Assembly: GCF_003432035.1 (NCBI RefSeq)
Contig: NZ_QOHO01000034.1
Coordinates: forward strand, 1 to 58,105
Direction of reading: 5' to 3'
DNA from: Lacrimispora amygdalina
GTDB taxonomy: Bacteria; Bacillota; Clostridia; Lachnospirales; Lachnospiraceae
Length of the DNA stretch: 58,105 nt
How positions within the stretch are numbered: position 1 is the first letter of the stretch; each line of letters opens with the position of its first letter. Position numbers and translations under genes: made by a program. Below are positions 27,411 to 37,102 of the stretch, in pieces. The notes beneath the pieces are model-generated. The model was not told where the DNA came from, searched no databases, and saw nothing but the letters and a program-made list of their open reading frames with translations.

Positions 27411-29370
27411 ATCCCCAGGCAGGAACTGCCAGGTAATATGCTGTATCAGGATCTGAATCCCAGGCTGATTCCTTTACCCATCCCCAGGCTCCGGCCTCGT
27501 TCATAACCAGTATATAGGAGTGTCCGTCCTTTACCGCCCAGCCGATGGGGCAGACTGTTTCTCCAGGACTGACAGAGAAAGCAGGGGTATCTCCTTCCAT
27601 AGCGGCTGTAACAGGAAACGTATGTGACACTACATAATAATTTTCCGGATTCTGATGAAGAAACGCGTTGGTGATCATATTATAATTCTTATTGTAATAC
27701 ACCTTCTGCGGTACTTCCTTTAATTTACCGTCTTCATAGGACCAAAACAGATCTGTGAAGTAACACCCAAACTGGAGAGTAGATCCCGAAAATGGTGTAT
27801 CTGCAGTTACTTTTAAAATTCCGTCTCCCTCCGATGTTAATCCATACTTACGGAAAAGTGATCCATTTCCGTCGCATACGGGGCCTGTCAGATCTCTAAT
27901 CAATTCCAGACTGCCGTTTTGGTAACGATAGAAGCTGTATGAGAAAAGGGTATCGGAATCCTGGGATATATCCAGGTGAAGTTCAATTTGCTGATCTTTT
28001 TTATTAAGGTCCAATGCCGTGAGTCTGATGGTGCCCCTTATATTTTCCGGAATTGAGGTCTGTTTTTTGCCATTAATCGAAAGTTTAAGGCTTTTCTCAT
28101 CATAATCTTTCGGGTCTTCGGTGCTGCTCCAGCGAATGGTTTCGCAGACACCATCACCATCAAGATCCAATAAATAATCTATGTCTGCTTTCAAGGTAAC
28201 ACCTTCATCAGTGATTTCTTTGTCAGGCAGTTGATTTTCCGCTATCTTAATCAGACCCAGATTTTTCTTTTCAATATCGTTAAGAACGTCCTCTTTAAAA
28301 TCAGCGGGAGCCATCTCAGCGTGATACCATGATTTACTGTTGAAATATTCCTGCAGATCCGCTGCATCAAATTTTCTTCCATGGCGGGCATAGATTTCGT
28401 TTCTTGCAAGTCTCAGCGCAGATGGATCAGCTTCCAGCAGATCGCCTCCTGTGAGACAGCTTGTGCTGCTCTCCGGAAAGATATAATCTGGTTGTGTCAT
28501 GGCATTCACAGCTTCATCTTCTGTTTTTTGCGCAGATACCATGAGCTGTTTCCCATAATCATTGAGTTTATCACCGATCTCTCCATAAGGGATCAGTGTT
28601 TCCTGTCCGGCAGAAGAGTCGGTTTTTCCTCCATTCCACTGAGAGGATAATAAAATTCCTTCCTTTAAAAGCGCAAATTGACTGGGGTCGGAAGACATGA
28701 TCTGGGTCAGAAGGGACGCGTTGGAACTGCCGCCGGCAGCTGCCTTGGCAAGTGCCAGCTTTAATCCTTCCGGATCATCGGAAAGAGCAGAAAGAGTGAT
28801 CCTCTTTCCATTTTCTACATCATAGGAACTTAAAAAGGTAAATGTATCATTGCGGTTATTTCCCCTGATATCGGTATAGTTCTGCTTCAGACTTAATAGT
28901 CTTCCGTCATTTCTCAGAACCTGATAATCAAAGGTATAAAGGTAATTTTTCTGTGGATCTCCGGCTGCTGATGAGGGTGGGATTTCCATCGAATCACTGA
29001 TGAATTCGTACCAACTGGTGTTCTGGTCGTTCTCTCTTAAACTTCGGTTTATGAGATACTGGGAATCGGGTTTATCAGGAATAATGACTTCCGGCACCCG
29101 GCTGTTCCACCGGTAGACCAGGGTACCCCGGTCACTATATTTCTCATTATGATCTGCAGACCAGGTTCTTACTGTTACCGGACTAATGTTGGTTTCTGTG
29201 CTTGATGATCCTTTTTCAGTACTGCGTTGCTCCTGTTCGGCGGGGGTCTGTTCCGTAAGGGATTCTGCGGGCGAAGAAGGGGTCTCCTCCACCCGGGAAT
29301 TCATCTTACACCCGGACGCGGTTAAGGAAAGAGCAAGCAGTACAACTGGCAGCAATGGATGTGGTTTCAT
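27409..29370 (-). CDS. YARHG-domain lipoprotein
   Basis: A 653-aa surface lipoprotein of unknown role. The N-terminal signal (LLPVVLLALSLTASGC) ends in a lipobox and is followed by a Ser/Thr/Glu-rich linker. A YARHG domain lies at about residues 315-380, with LARNEIYARHGRKF and a following YFNSKSWYH segment. It is flanked upstream by a DUF3298-like region (DYQVLRNDGRLLSLKQNYTDIRG) and downstream by an acidic repeat-like region (DYLLDLDGDGVCETIRW). The C-terminus is SH3-like (AGAWGWVKESAWD). Cell-envelope binding is an inference. Confidence 0.82.
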   Translation of the reverse strand: MKPHPLLPVVLLALSLTASGCKMNSRVEETPSSPAESLTEQTPAEQEQRSTEKGSSSTETNISPVTVRTWSADHNEKYSDRGTLVYRWNSRVPEVIIPDKPDSQYLINRSLRENDQNTSWYEFISDSMEIPPSSAAGDPQKNYLYTFDYQVLRNDGRLLSLKQNYTDIRGNNRNDTFTFLSSYDVENGKRITLSALSDDPEGLKLALAKAAAGGSSNASLLTQIMSSDPSQFALLKEGILLSSQWNGGKTDSSAGQETLIPYGEIGDKLNDYGKQLMVSAQKTEDEAVNAMTQPDYIFPESSTSCLTGGDLLEADPSALRLARNEIYARHGRKFDAADLQEYFNSKSWYHAEMAPADFKEDVLNDIEKKNLGLIKIAENQLPDKEITDEGVTLKADIDYLLDLDGDGVCETIRWSSTEDPKDYDEKSLKLSINGKKQTSIPENIRGTIRLTALDLNKKDQQIELHLDISQDSDTLFSYSFYRYQNGSLELIRDLTGPVCDGNGSLFRKYGLTSEGDGILKVTADTPFSGSTLQFGCYFTDLFWSYEDGKLKEVPQKVYYNKNYNMITNAFLHQNPENYYVVSHTFPVTAAMEGDTPAFSVSPGETVCPIGWAVKDGHSYILVMNEAGAWGWVKESAWDSDPDTAYYLAVPAWG

Positions 29371-29507
29371 ATTTTCTCATTCCTCTTTCTTGGTTTATAA
29401 TGATTATACCATGCTTTTTTTTCGAAAGACAGTTTTAACATAAATTTCTGCCGGAAGAGGAGTGCATGATGGATTCTAAGAAAAGCAGTCATTATTAAAA
29501 TATTTAT

Positions 29508-29521
29508 CGAACAAATGTTTG
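29508..29521 (+). promoter_or_regulatory. LexA (SOS) box upstream of uvrA
   Basis: CGAACAAATGTTTG fits the Gram-positive SOS consensus CGAACRNRYGTTYC except for the last base. It overlaps the start of the -35 element of the uvrA promoter, a position where LexA would repress. uvrA is a known SOS gene in Firmicutes. Confidence 0.7.
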
Positions 29522-29547
29522 CAATACGGTTAATGATGTGCTATAAT
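29519..29547 (+). promoter_or_regulatory. uvrA promoter
   Basis: TTGCAA (29519-29524), 17-base spacer, TATAAT (29542-29547). The transcript leader forms a hairpin TGCGGACTT (29579-29587) with AAGTCCGCA (29594-29602), about 50 bases before the gene. Confidence 0.75.
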
Positions 29548-29651
29548 GGGAAAAACCGGTTGCTGAGTAACTACGGGTGCGGACTTCATATCATAAGTCC
29601 GCATTCGATTGTTGTGAGATTGAGAATTTCAGGATATAACAGGAGTACAGT

Positions 29652-32480
29652 ATGGCGAAACAGTATATTAAGATAAGAGGTGCCAATGAGCACAACCTAA
29701 AGAACGTGAGTCTGGACATCCCCAGGAATGAGCTGGTTGTATTAACCGGTCTCAGCGGTTCCGGGAAGTCTTCCCTGGCCTTTGATACCATTTATGCTGA
29801 AGGTCAGAGGCGGTATATGGAGTCTCTTTCCTCCTATGCGCGGCAGTTCCTTGGCCAGATGGAGAAGCCGGATGTGGAGAGCATTGAAGGTCTGTCACCG
29901 GCTATTTCCATTGACCAGAAGTCGACCAACCGAAACCCCCGTTCCACGGTAGGTACCGTTACGGAAATTTATGATTATATGAGGCTTCTTTATGCCAGAA
30001 TCGGTATCCCCCATTGTCCCAAGTGCGGAAGAGAGATCCGCAAACAGACCATTGACCAGATGGTGGATCAGATTATGGAGCTTCCGGAGCGGACCAAAAT
30101 CCAGCTGCTGGCTCCGGTTGTGCGCGGGCGGAAGGGAGAACACGCCAAGGTTCTGGAGAGTGCCCGTAAGAGCGGATACGTAAGAGTCCGGGTTGACGGC
30201 AGTCTCTACGAACTTTCAGAAGAAATCAAGCTGGATAAGAACATCAAGCACAGCATCGATGTGGTTGTGGACCGTCTGGCGATCCGTGAGGGAATTGCAA
30301 AGCGCCTCACAGATTCCATCGAGACAGTGATGGAGCTGGCAGGCGGACTGATGACCGTTGATGTCATTGACGGAGAGCCCATCCATTTCAGCCAGAGCTT
30401 TTCCTGTCCGGACTGCGGAATCAGCATTGAGGAAGTGGAGCCAAGAAGCTTCTCCTTTAATAACCCCTTTGGCGCCTGTCCGGACTGCTTCGGTCTGGGA
30501 TACAAGATGGAGTTTGACGAGGACCTGATGATTCCTGATAAGAGCTTAAGTATCGATCAGGGAGCCATCACGGTAATGGGCTGGCAGTCCTGTACCGATA
30601 AGGGAAGCTATACCAGGGCTGTTTTGGATGCCCTTGCAAGAGAATATGATTTCAGTCTTGACACTCCATTTGAGGACTATCCCCAGAAGGTTCATGATAT
30701 TCTTATTCATGGAACCAATGGAAAAGAAGTCAAGGTTTACTATAAGGGACAGCGTGGAGAAGGAGTCTACGATGTAGCATTTGAAGGATTGCTCCAGAAT
30801 GTTGCCAGAAGATACCGGGAGACCTATTCCGAGTCCTCCAAGGCAGAGTATGAGACATTTATGAGAATCACTCCCTGTCCTTCCTGCGGCGGCAAGCGAT
30901 TAAAGAAGGAATCCCTGGCTGTCACAGTAGGGGATCAGAATATATATGATGCAACCAACATGTCCATTGTCCGTTTCCGTAATTTTATGGACGAGCTGCA
31001 GCTGACTGATATGCAGCATGCCATTGGTGACCAGATTTTAAAAGAGATCCGTGCGAGAATTTCCTTCCTCATCGATGTAGGTCTGGATTACCTGACCCTG
31101 ACCCGCGCCACAGGAACTCTATCCGGCGGAGAGGCCCAGAGAATCCGTCTGGCAACTCAGATCGGTTCCGGTCTGGTGGGTGTGGCGTACATTTTAGATG
31201 AGCCCAGTATCGGGCTTCATCAAAGGGACAATGACAAGCTGTTAAAGACGCTTCTCCATCTGCGTGATCTGGGCAACAGTGTAATCGTGGTGGAACACGA
31301 CGAGGATACCATGATGGCAGCTGACTGTATCGTGGATATCGGTCCCGGAGCGGGAGAGCATGGCGGCAATGTAGTTGCGGTTGGTAATGCAAAGCAGATT
31401 ATGAAGAATAAGGACTCCATTACCGGCGCTTATTTAAGCGGAAGAATTAAAATTCCCGTTCCTGAGGAGAGAAGGCAGCCGACCGGCTATCTCACGGTAA
31501 AGGGGGCCAGAGAGAACAATTTAAAGGGTATTGATGTGACATTTCCTCTGGGAGTGATGACCTGCGTAACCGGTGTTTCCGGTTCCGGAAAGAGTTCTCT
31601 TGTCAATGAGATCCTTTATAAGGCATTAGCGAAGAAGTTGAACCGTGCCAGAACTATTCCCGGAAAACATAAGGAGATTATAGGAACGGAACAGCTGGAC
31701 AAGATTATTGCAATTGACCAGTCGCCCATCGGAAGAACCCCGCGGTCTAATCCTGCTACTTATACCGGTGTGTTTGATCTGATCCGTGATTTGTTTGCTT
31801 CCACGGCAGATTCCAAGGCAAAGGGGTATTCCAAAGGAAGATTCAGCTTTAACGTGAAGGGCGGACGATGCGAAGCCTGCAGCGGTGACGGTATTATCAA
31901 GATCGAGATGCATTTCCTTCCTGATGTGTATGTGCCCTGTGAGGTCTGCGGAGGCAAGCGGTATAACCGCGAGACGTTAGATGTGAAGTATAAGGGAAAG
32001 AGCATTTATGATGTTCTTAATATGACGGTAGAAGAGGCGCTGAAGTTTTTTGAGAATGTTCCAACGATAGCGAGGAAGATCTCCACGCTTAATGACGTGG
32101 GATTATCCTATATCCGGCTTGGACAGCCATCGACGGAGTTGTCAGGTGGTGAGGCACAGAGAATCAAGCTGGCTACGGAGCTGAGTAAGCGGGGAACCGG
32201 CAAGACTATTTATATTCTGGACGAGCCGACGACTGGACTTCACTTTGCAGATGTGCATAAGCTGATTGAGATTCTGAGGAAGCTGTCTGAGGGCGGTAAT
32301 ACGGTAGTAGTTATCGAGCATAACCTAGATGTTATAAAGACAGCCGATTACCTCATTGATATCGGTCCGGAAGGCGGAGACAAGGGCGGAACAGTCATTG
32401 CCCAGGGAACGCCGGAAGAGGTAGTGAAGTGTCCGCAGTCTTATACCGGTTATTATGTGAAGAAGTATTTAGAGCAGTAG
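29652..32480 (+). CDS. uvrA: Excinuclease ABC subunit A
   Basis: UvrA is the damage-sensing ATPase of nucleotide excision repair. The 942-aa protein has two ABC-type ATPase halves: Walker [10 protein letters not shown] near residue 32 and GVSGSGKSS near residue 640, signatures [12 protein letters not shown] and [12 protein letters not shown]. Zinc-binding cysteine pairs are present in CPKCG, CPDCG...CPDCFGLG and CEACSGDG...[13 protein letters not shown] 29652 follows AGGAG. A LexA-like box at the promoter suggests SOS induction. Confidence 0.97.
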   Translation: MAKQYIKIRGANEHNLKNVSLDIPRNELVVLTGLSGSGKSSLAFDTIYAEGQRRYMESLSSYARQFLGQMEKPDVESIEGLSPAISIDQKSTNRNPRSTVGTVTEIYDYMRLLYARIGIPHCPKCGREIRKQTIDQMVDQIMELPERTKIQLLAPVVRGRKGEHAKVLESARKSGYVRVRVDGSLYELSEEIKLDKNIKHSIDVVVDRLAIREGIAKRLTDSIETVMELAGGLMTVDVIDGEPIHFSQSFSCPDCGISIEEVEPRSFSFNNPFGACPDCFGLGYKMEFDEDLMIPDKSLSIDQGAITVMGWQSCTDKGSYTRAVLDALAREYDFSLDTPFEDYPQKVHDILIHGTNGKEVKVYYKGQRGEGVYDVAFEGLLQNVARRYRETYSESSKAEYETFMRITPCPSCGGKRLKKESLAVTVGDQNIYDATNMSIVRFRNFMDELQLTDMQHAIGDQILKEIRARISFLIDVGLDYLTLTRATGTLSGGEAQRIRLATQIGSGLVGVAYILDEPSIGLHQRDNDKLLKTLLHLRDLGNSVIVVEHDEDTMMAADCIVDIGPGAGEHGGNVVAVGNAKQIMKNKDSITGAYLSGRIKIPVPEERRQPTGYLTVKGARENNLKGIDVTFPLGVMTCVTGVSGSGKSSLVNEILYKALAKKLNRARTIPGKHKEIIGTEQLDKIIAIDQSPIGRTPRSNPATYTGVFDLIRDLFASTADSKAKGYSKGRFSFNVKGGRCEACSGDGIIKIEMHFLPDVYVPCEVCGGKRYNRETLDVKYKGKSIYDVLNMTVEEALKFFENVPTIARKISTLNDVGLSYIRLGQPSTELSGGEAQRIKLATELSKRGTGKTIYILDEPTTGLHFADVHKLIEILRKLSEGGNTVVVIEHNLDVIKTADYLIDIGPEGGDKGGTVIAQGTPEEVVKCPQSYTGYYVKKYLEQ

Positions 32481-32494
32481 TTGAATATTTATAA

Positions 32495-32608
32495 ACGGAA
32501 GATCCCGGAGATTTTCCTGCCAGGATTCTCTTGCTGCCGCCTGTGTGTGAAGATGCATATGCAGAGGGCAGCAGAGGGAAAAAGGTTTTCCGGGATTTTC
32601 CGTTTTTT
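32495..32608 (+). terminator. uvrA terminator with long stem and loop
   Basis: ACGGAAGATCCCGGAGA (32495-32511) pairs, with one or two mismatches, with the strand reading TTTTCCGGGATTTTCCGT (about 32586-32602), then TTTTTC. The enclosed loop is roughly 75 bases, long for a simple terminator. Confidence 0.7.
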
Positions 32609-32691
32609 CTGTCTGATTGGTGAGAAAAAGAAGCTGACAGGAACCTTTGGTTGTAAGATTCGACATCTTTTTTTTGAAATGTAGAAAATGC

Positions 32692-32720
32692 TTGTCAAGC
32701 CATTGGAAGTAGAATATAAT
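32692..32720 (+). promoter_or_regulatory. guaA promoter
   Basis: TTGTCA (32692-32697), 17-base spacer, TATAAT (32715-32720). The leader to the GTG start is only about 40 bases, leaving no room for a purine riboswitch. Confidence 0.75.
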
Positions 32721-32767
32721 GTTATCCAAAGTGCTATTTGTTGAAGCTTAAATTAGGAGGAATACCC

Positions 32768-34309
32768 GTGAAGAGAGAAATGATTATCGTTCTGGATTTC
32801 GGCGGACAGTACAATCAGCTGATTGCCAGAAGAGTCAGAGAATGCAACGTTTACTGTGAGGTCCATCCCCACACACTGCCCCTGGACAAGATTAAAGAGA
32901 TGAATCCCAAAGGAATCATTTTCACAGGCGGTCCAAACAGTGCTTACAAGGAAGAATCCCCTCGCTGTGAGAAAGAAATCTTTGAAATGGGAATCCCGAT
33001 CCTGGGAATCTGCTATGGCTCCCAGTTAATGGCTCATATGCTTGGCGGCAAGGTTGCCACAGCTCCTGTCAGCGAATACGGCAAGACAGAGGTTAACACA
33101 GTAGCCGGCAGCAAAATATTAGAGAGTGTAAGTCCTAAGACCATCTGCTGGATGAGTCATACGGATTATATAGAGACAGCACCGGAAGGCTTTACTGTTA
33201 CCGCTCATACCCCGGTATGCCCGGTTGCAGGAATGGAATGTGAAGAGAAAGGGCTTTACGCCGTTCAGTTCCACCCGGAGGTTATGCACACACAGGAAGG
33301 AATCAAGATGCTTTCCAACTTCGTTTACAATGTGTGTAAATGTGCTGGTGACTGGAAGATGGATTCTTTTGTGGAGACTTCTATTCAGGCCATCAGGGAG
33401 AAGGTTGGAGATGGTAAGGTTCTTTGTGCGCTGTCAGGTGGTGTAGATTCTTCTGTGGCAGCGGTTATGCTGGCGAAGGCGGTTGGTAAGCAGCTTACCT
33501 GCGTATTTGTTGATCACGGTCTGCTTCGTAAGAATGAAGGGGACGAGGTTGAGGCAGTATTCGGACCTGCTGGCCCATATGATTTAAACTTTATCAGGGT
33601 AAATGCTCAGGAACGTTTCTATGAGAAACTGAATGAAGTGGAAGATCCGGAGACTAAGCGCAAAATTATTGGTGAAGAATTTATCCGTGTTTTTGAGGAT
33701 GAAGCGAAGAAGATTGGTACAGTGGATTACTTTGTGCAGGGAACGATTTATCCTGATGTGATTGAGTCAGGTCTTGGAAAGTCAGCCGTGATTAAGTCTC
33801 ATCATAATGTGGGCGGACTTCCTGAGCATGTGGATTTCAAGGAGATCATTGAGCCGCTTCGCCTTTTATTTAAGGACGAGGTTCGTAAAGCTGGTCTGGA
33901 GCTTGGGATTCCGGAATATCTGGTTTATCGTCAGCCATTCCCGGGTCCGGGGCTTGGCGTAAGGATTATTGGTGCAGTTACACCGGAAAAGGTGAGGATT
34001 GTACAGGAGGCAGATGCGATTTATAGGGATGAGATTGCAAAGGCAGGCGTGGATAAGGGACTGGGACAGTACTTTGCTGCACTTACTAATATGCGTTCCG
34101 TTGGATGCATGGGCGATGAGAGAACCTATGATTATGCAATTGCTTTGAGAGCAGTGCTGACTTCTGATTTCATGACTGCGGAATCTGCAGAGCTTCCTTG
34201 GGAGGTTCTGGGGGTTGTGACTAGAAGGATTGTGAATGAAGTGAAGGGCGTGAACCGGGTGTTGTATGATTGTACGGGGAAACCGCCGGCTACGATTGAG
34301 TTTGAATAG
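32768..34309 (+). CDS. guaA: GMP synthase (glutamine-hydrolysing)
   Basis: GuaA converts XMP to GMP. The 513-aa protein has an N-terminal class I glutamine amidotransferase ([10 protein letters not shown] with nucleophile Cys; FHPEV), a PP-loop ATP pyrophosphatase (ALSGGVDSS) and the C-terminal dimerisation domain. The start is GTG 32768, seven bases after AGGAGG; an upstream ATG frame at 32738 contains the ribosome binding site. The protein ends IEFE where most GuaA proteins end IEWE. These last codons are the attachment core of the mobile element that follows. Confidence 0.96.
   Translation: MKREMIIVLDFGGQYNQLIARRVRECNVYCEVHPHTLPLDKIKEMNPKGIIFTGGPNSAYKEESPRCEKEIFEMGIPILGICYGSQLMAHMLGGKVATAPVSEYGKTEVNTVAGSKILESVSPKTICWMSHTDYIETAPEGFTVTAHTPVCPVAGMECEEKGLYAVQFHPEVMHTQEGIKMLSNFVYNVCKCAGDWKMDSFVETSIQAIREKVGDGKVLCALSGGVDSSVAAVMLAKAVGKQLTCVFVDHGLLRKNEGDEVEAVFGPAGPYDLNFIRVNAQERFYEKLNEVEDPETKRKIIGEEFIRVFEDEAKKIGTVDYFVQGTIYPDVIESGLGKSAVIKSHHNVGGLPEHVDFKEIIEPLRLLFKDEVRKAGLELGIPEYLVYRQPFPGPGLGVRIIGAVTPEKVRIVQEADAIYRDEIAKAGVDKGLGQYFAALTNMRSVGCMGDERTYDYAIALRAVLTSDFMTAESAELPWEVLGVVTRRIVNEVKGVNRVLYDCTGKPPATIEFE
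34298..34308 (+). other. attL core (direct repeat GAGTTTGAATA)
   Basis: The 11 bases form the last codons of guaA and most of its TAG stop. An identical copy is at 57792-57802. Insertion regenerates an intact guaA end. Confidence 0.82.
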
Positions 34310-34313
34310 AGAA

Positions 34314-34360
34314 CAAAGCCCCAAGAATGGCGTATTTACGCGGTTCTTGGGGCTTTTCTT
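34314..34360. terminator. Terminator just inside the left end
   Basis: AAGCCCCAAGAA (34316-34327) pairs with TTCTTGGGGCTT (34345-34356), then TTCTT. It ends guaA transcription after insertion and may also serve the leftward gene that ends at 34452. Confidence 0.85.
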
Positions 34361-34367
34361 TGGGGTG

Positions 34368-34385
34368 TGATACCTTTTTGATACC
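34368..34385 (+). repeat. Left arm-type repeat pair TGATACC-N4-TGATACC
   Basis: Two TGATACC heptamers (34368-34374, 34379-34385) 11 bases apart, one helical turn, 60 bases inside attL. The same pair in the same orientation is at 57671-57688. Arm-binding sites for the integrase N-terminal domain are the likely explanation. Confidence 0.7.
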
Positions 34386-34451
34386 TGAATATTATTTACG
34401 AGCTGTAATAATGCTGTAAGGGTATTATATACTATTGGTATGACATATGAA

Positions 34452-35915
34452 TCACAATTCGTTGTTCATAAGCAATAGTGCAGCTAAAGCACGTTCCTCA
34501 ATTATTGCGATAGGCCAATGCATTTTATCCTTTAATTTTTTTATTTGATTCATTAAATTTTCACTACATTTTTTTGCAGTTACAAATACAACTACGCACT
34601 GATTAAATTCTGTGAAAGGTCTGACTATTTGATAAGCTACATTAACGGGAACTGTTTTTTCTGAGATTTCTACTCCCGTTTTAAAAGGTAGGCAAAGATG
34701 AATTTGATGACCTTTATAATTTATAGGAACTTCCATATCAGATATTTCAAAACTTCCATGTGGTTTTGAAGATTCTCTAGCAATTATTTCTGGACGGATT
34801 CCATGCATGCAGTTGCCAACTGATTTCCTAAGAGTGTTATCTTTTAGTGATTGTAGTGATTGAAGATGATTGTCTGTTACTATATCTATATTTATTTTAT
34901 CAAGATAGAAAACTTGGTCTAATATATCATCAATATTTATAGTATTCATAATCTCATATATATCAAGTTCAAAATCTGGTTTAAAGTTTAGATTTTTTGA
35001 GTAAATGGATAAGATCTGTAGTAGAAGTGCCTTATCTGAAATAGAGCTCCAATTAGAAAAATTATCTATTAATTTTGGATATACTTCTTCAAAAAGGGAC
35101 TGAAATTGTACAGTGTCATATGCGGAAATAGTAATTAATGATCTTAATAAACTAGTAGGACGTGTGATAGAAGAGATATTGATATCACAGACTTGAAAAT
35201 CTATTTTTTCTGTAGAAATTGTATTGTAGTGTTCAACTTGATCAAAGATAAAGTAACTTAATGACATATTATTGTTTATTATATTGCAAGCTTCATCTTT
35301 AGAAAAAAAACTTAACAAGGTTTGTATAATTTGTTGAATACTCGTAATTGAACTCTGATAGTATTGACTTTGTACATTGGCTGTACAAAGGAATAATGTT
35401 TGAAGCAAATTACACATACAATAAAGAGCTGGTGCATATAATTCTTCTTTTGAATTATTAATTATAAATTGAAATGCCCAATTGCAGCGTTCGACTCTAT
35501 TGAAAAAACAATTATCTTCTGAGGAATCAAAATCTTCTTTAGCATTCAGCTTATTAACAACATTTAATCGCATAGCAGTAATATCGAGATTCATCTTTTG
35601 AAAATGTTTTTGAATTTCTGGCTCATCACTGTCCTTAATAGTACGATATGCATAATAAAAGCTTGAAAAATAAAATAAATTTGATCCAAACCAAATTGTA
35701 TCACTTATCTTATGGCAGTCTCTTAGTAAAATTACTTTTTCATGAGCTGGAAGGTTGCTGTGAACTGACAATGAATCTAAAGAGAAATAACAGTCAGATA
35801 GTTTTTGTAATGAATCATAAGATAAATTCTTTGTTGAATGTAACAAGGCAGTTGTATAACTATGAATTTCTTGAGCAATTAGTTTTATATCGTTTTCAAG
35901 ATATTTTGTTTCCAT
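34452..35915 (-). CDS. Unrecognised 487-aa protein, partner of a nucleotidyltransferase
   Basis: I do not recognise this family. Residues 1-380 look mainly alpha-helical with several Cys and hydrophobic helices but no signal peptide. The last 100 residues look alpha/beta: a strand-rich start (YKGHQIHLCLPFKTG), a VEISEK segment, then VVVFVTAKK and WPIAIIEERALAAL, reminiscent of restriction-nuclease-like or Rossmann-like cores. A complete PD-(D/E)XK motif is not visible. Its start overlaps the nucleotidyltransferase gene by 20 bases, indicating coupled translation and probably a joint function. An R-x5-H sequence near residue 380 resembles a HEPN motif, but this is weak. Confidence 0.75.
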   Translation of the reverse strand: METKYLENDIKLIAQEIHSYTTALLHSTKNLSYDSLQKLSDCYFSLDSLSVHSNLPAHEKVILLRDCHKISDTIWFGSNLFYFSSFYYAYRTIKDSDEPEIQKHFQKMNLDITAMRLNVVNKLNAKEDFDSSEDNCFFNRVERCNWAFQFIINNSKEELYAPALYCMCNLLQTLFLCTANVQSQYYQSSITSIQQIIQTLLSFFSKDEACNIINNNMSLSYFIFDQVEHYNTISTEKIDFQVCDINISSITRPTSLLRSLITISAYDTVQFQSLFEEVYPKLIDNFSNWSSISDKALLLQILSIYSKNLNFKPDFELDIYEIMNTINIDDILDQVFYLDKINIDIVTDNHLQSLQSLKDNTLRKSVGNCMHGIRPEIIARESSKPHGSFEISDMEVPINYKGHQIHLCLPFKTGVEISEKTVPVNVAYQIVRPFTEFNQCVVVFVTAKKCSENLMNQIKKLKDKMHWPIAIIEERALAALLLMNNEL

Positions 35916-36213
35916 AAATTAATGTTCCTTTCTTAAGTATATTTAAATAAAAGGGATTTTGTTTTTCTATATAATCCGCTAATTCTGTTGGAGTAAGACA
36001 TATAGGATCAATTTTTTTTGCGGTGGAGAGGATTGATCGTACTAAAGCAGCTCTTTTGAAAATAAAGATCGATGAAAAATTTTCGGAAATAATCAGTAAA
36101 TCAATATCCTTAGAAGAAACTGATGTGTTTCCAAATAAAATTATGCATTTTATATTAAAATATAAATTTAATAATTCAACTGAATTGGATAAGGAAATGT
36201 TAGTAATCGTCAA
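35896..36213 (-). CDS. Small polymerase-beta-type nucleotidyltransferase (MNT-like)
   Basis: A 105-aa protein with the minimal nucleotidyltransferase core: IILFGNTSVSSKDIDLLII near residues 23-41 carries the D-x-D metal site. Glycine is followed by Asn where the family has Ser (GS motif), so activity may be altered. MNT proteins act as antitoxins, AMP-transferring to HEPN toxins, or in defence pairs. The gene starts three bases after the Xre stop and overlaps the 487-aa gene, forming a three-gene leftward operon. Confidence 0.72.
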   Translation of the reverse strand: MTITNISLSNSVELLNLYFNIKCIILFGNTSVSSKDIDLLIISENFSSIFIFKRAALVRSILSTAKKIDPICLTPTELADYIEKQNPFYLNILKKGTLIYGNKIS

Positions 36214-36216
36214 TAT

Positions 36217-36768
36217 TTACTTCCATCCCTTCTTTGCTTCGAACTTCCCACAATCATCACAAGTATCCGGCCAATTCAGTTTCCATTCCAAATACTCATT
36301 TTCAGTAATCTCTTTATTAGCCAGATCCTGCTTTCGAATCATCCATTCCCTCATGAATTCATCAACCAACCCATAATTAAACCACATACCAACTGGCGGT
36401 TCATCTGGCCAGTAATCATCATTGTCATCATATTGGGCTACTGCCTTTGTGGTGGCTTTTTCTTTTTTATTACTTCGGATAAGAGAGAAAAGATTGATTG
36501 CGCCACGGTTATCTTCGTCCAGCCAGAAAAAAGTCTGCATAATATCTTCTGCGCTTCCTGGAACTTCGCTGACAAAGTTTAGTGGGTTAATATCCATAGC
36601 CTTTGCCATATCTATAAGCATGTCTTTTTGAGGAACTCTGTAATCGCATTCGTATTGTGCAATACGATTTGCAGCTCCTTTTTCTTCTAAACCAACAGCA
36701 ACTCCAAGTTCTTGCTGGGTCATTTTTCTGAGTTTTCGTACAAATTTTATTTTTTTACCAATGGTCAT
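36217..36768 (-). CDS. Xre-family transcriptional regulator
   Basis: A 183-aa regulator with an N-terminal Cro/CI-type HTH (residues 4-65: IKFVRKLRKMTQQELGVAVG and an IAQYECDYRVP recognition region). The C-terminal part is acidic, with a Cys pair (CDDCGKF). It starts after AAAGGAGG and heads the operon with the nucleotidyltransferase. It diverges from the xis-int side across a region holding three ATTCGC palindromes, the probable operators. A role as element repressor is inferred from position. Confidence 0.85.
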   Translation of the reverse strand: MTIGKKIKFVRKLRKMTQQELGVAVGLEEKGAANRIAQYECDYRVPQKDMLIDMAKAMDINPLNFVSEVPGSAEDIMQTFFWLDEDNRGAINLFSLIRSNKKEKATTKAVAQYDDNDDYWPDEPPVGMWFNYGLVDEFMREWMIRKQDLANKEITENEYLEWKLNWPDTCDDCGKFEAKKGWK

Positions 36769-36819
36769 AGTCTGCCTCCTTTACTGGAAATTAAATAAAA
36801 ATGAAACCTTATAGGACTT

Positions 36820-36847
36820 ATTATATCTGATAAATGAGATACAGTAA
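36820..36847 (-). promoter_or_regulatory. Leftward promoter of the xre operon
   Basis: On the minus strand TTACTG (36847-36842), 16-base spacer, TATAAT (36825-36820). The palindrome at 36857-36872 lies just upstream of its -35. Confidence 0.6.
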
Positions 36848-36855
36848 ATAAAAAT

Positions 36856-36943
36856 ATTCGCCTAGAGGCGAAAATGATATTGACATTCGCTATAATGCGA
36901 ATTATAATGGGTATCACAATAAAACATTCGCCATGAAGCGAAT
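36856..36943. promoter_or_regulatory. Three palindromic operator-like sites
   Basis: TTCGCC-TAGA-GGCGAA (36857-36872), ATTCGC-TATAAT-GCGAAT (36885-36902) and ATTCGC-CATGAA-GCGAAT (36926-36943), with a half site at 36983-36988. The second sits exactly in the spacer of the rightward promoter and the third is downstream of its -10. This is a classic repressor layout. Confidence 0.75.
36880..36908 (+). promoter_or_regulatory. Consensus rightward promoter toward xis-int
   Basis: Perfect TTGACA (36880-36885), 17-base spacer, perfect TATAAT (36903-36908). The spacer is filled by the palindrome ATTCGC-N6-GCGAAT, so the promoter would be strong when not repressed. Confidence 0.85.
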
Positions 36944-36971
36944 ACTAAAACAACTGAATGAGCGGTACCAT

Positions 36972-37100
36972 ATGTTAACAGACATTCGCCAAGACCTTCT
37001 GATAAGGAAGCGAGCGATGATGACACTCCCAGAACTGGCGGGAATATCTCACACAAGAGCAGTCCCGGGGCGCATAGCCGAGGTTGATTTACGCGAGTAG
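36972..37100 (+). CDS. Possible small protein, 42 aa
   Basis: ATG frame of 42 codons, opening MLTDIRQDLLIRKRAMMTLP and ending RIAEVDLRE. The ELAGIS segment resembles part of an HTH protein. There is no good ribosome binding site, so it may be a remnant or chance frame within the structured leader. Confidence 0.25.
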   Translation: MLTDIRQDLLIRKRAMMTLPELAGISHTRAVPGRIAEVDLRE

Positions 37101-37102
37101 CG

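Noticed and set aside
34740-34800. HEPN R-x4-6-H motif in the 487-aa protein, which would make a classical MNT/HEPN pair
   Set aside because: A single R-x5-H match in a 487-aa protein is weak, and the surrounding segment does not look like a HEPN helix pair.
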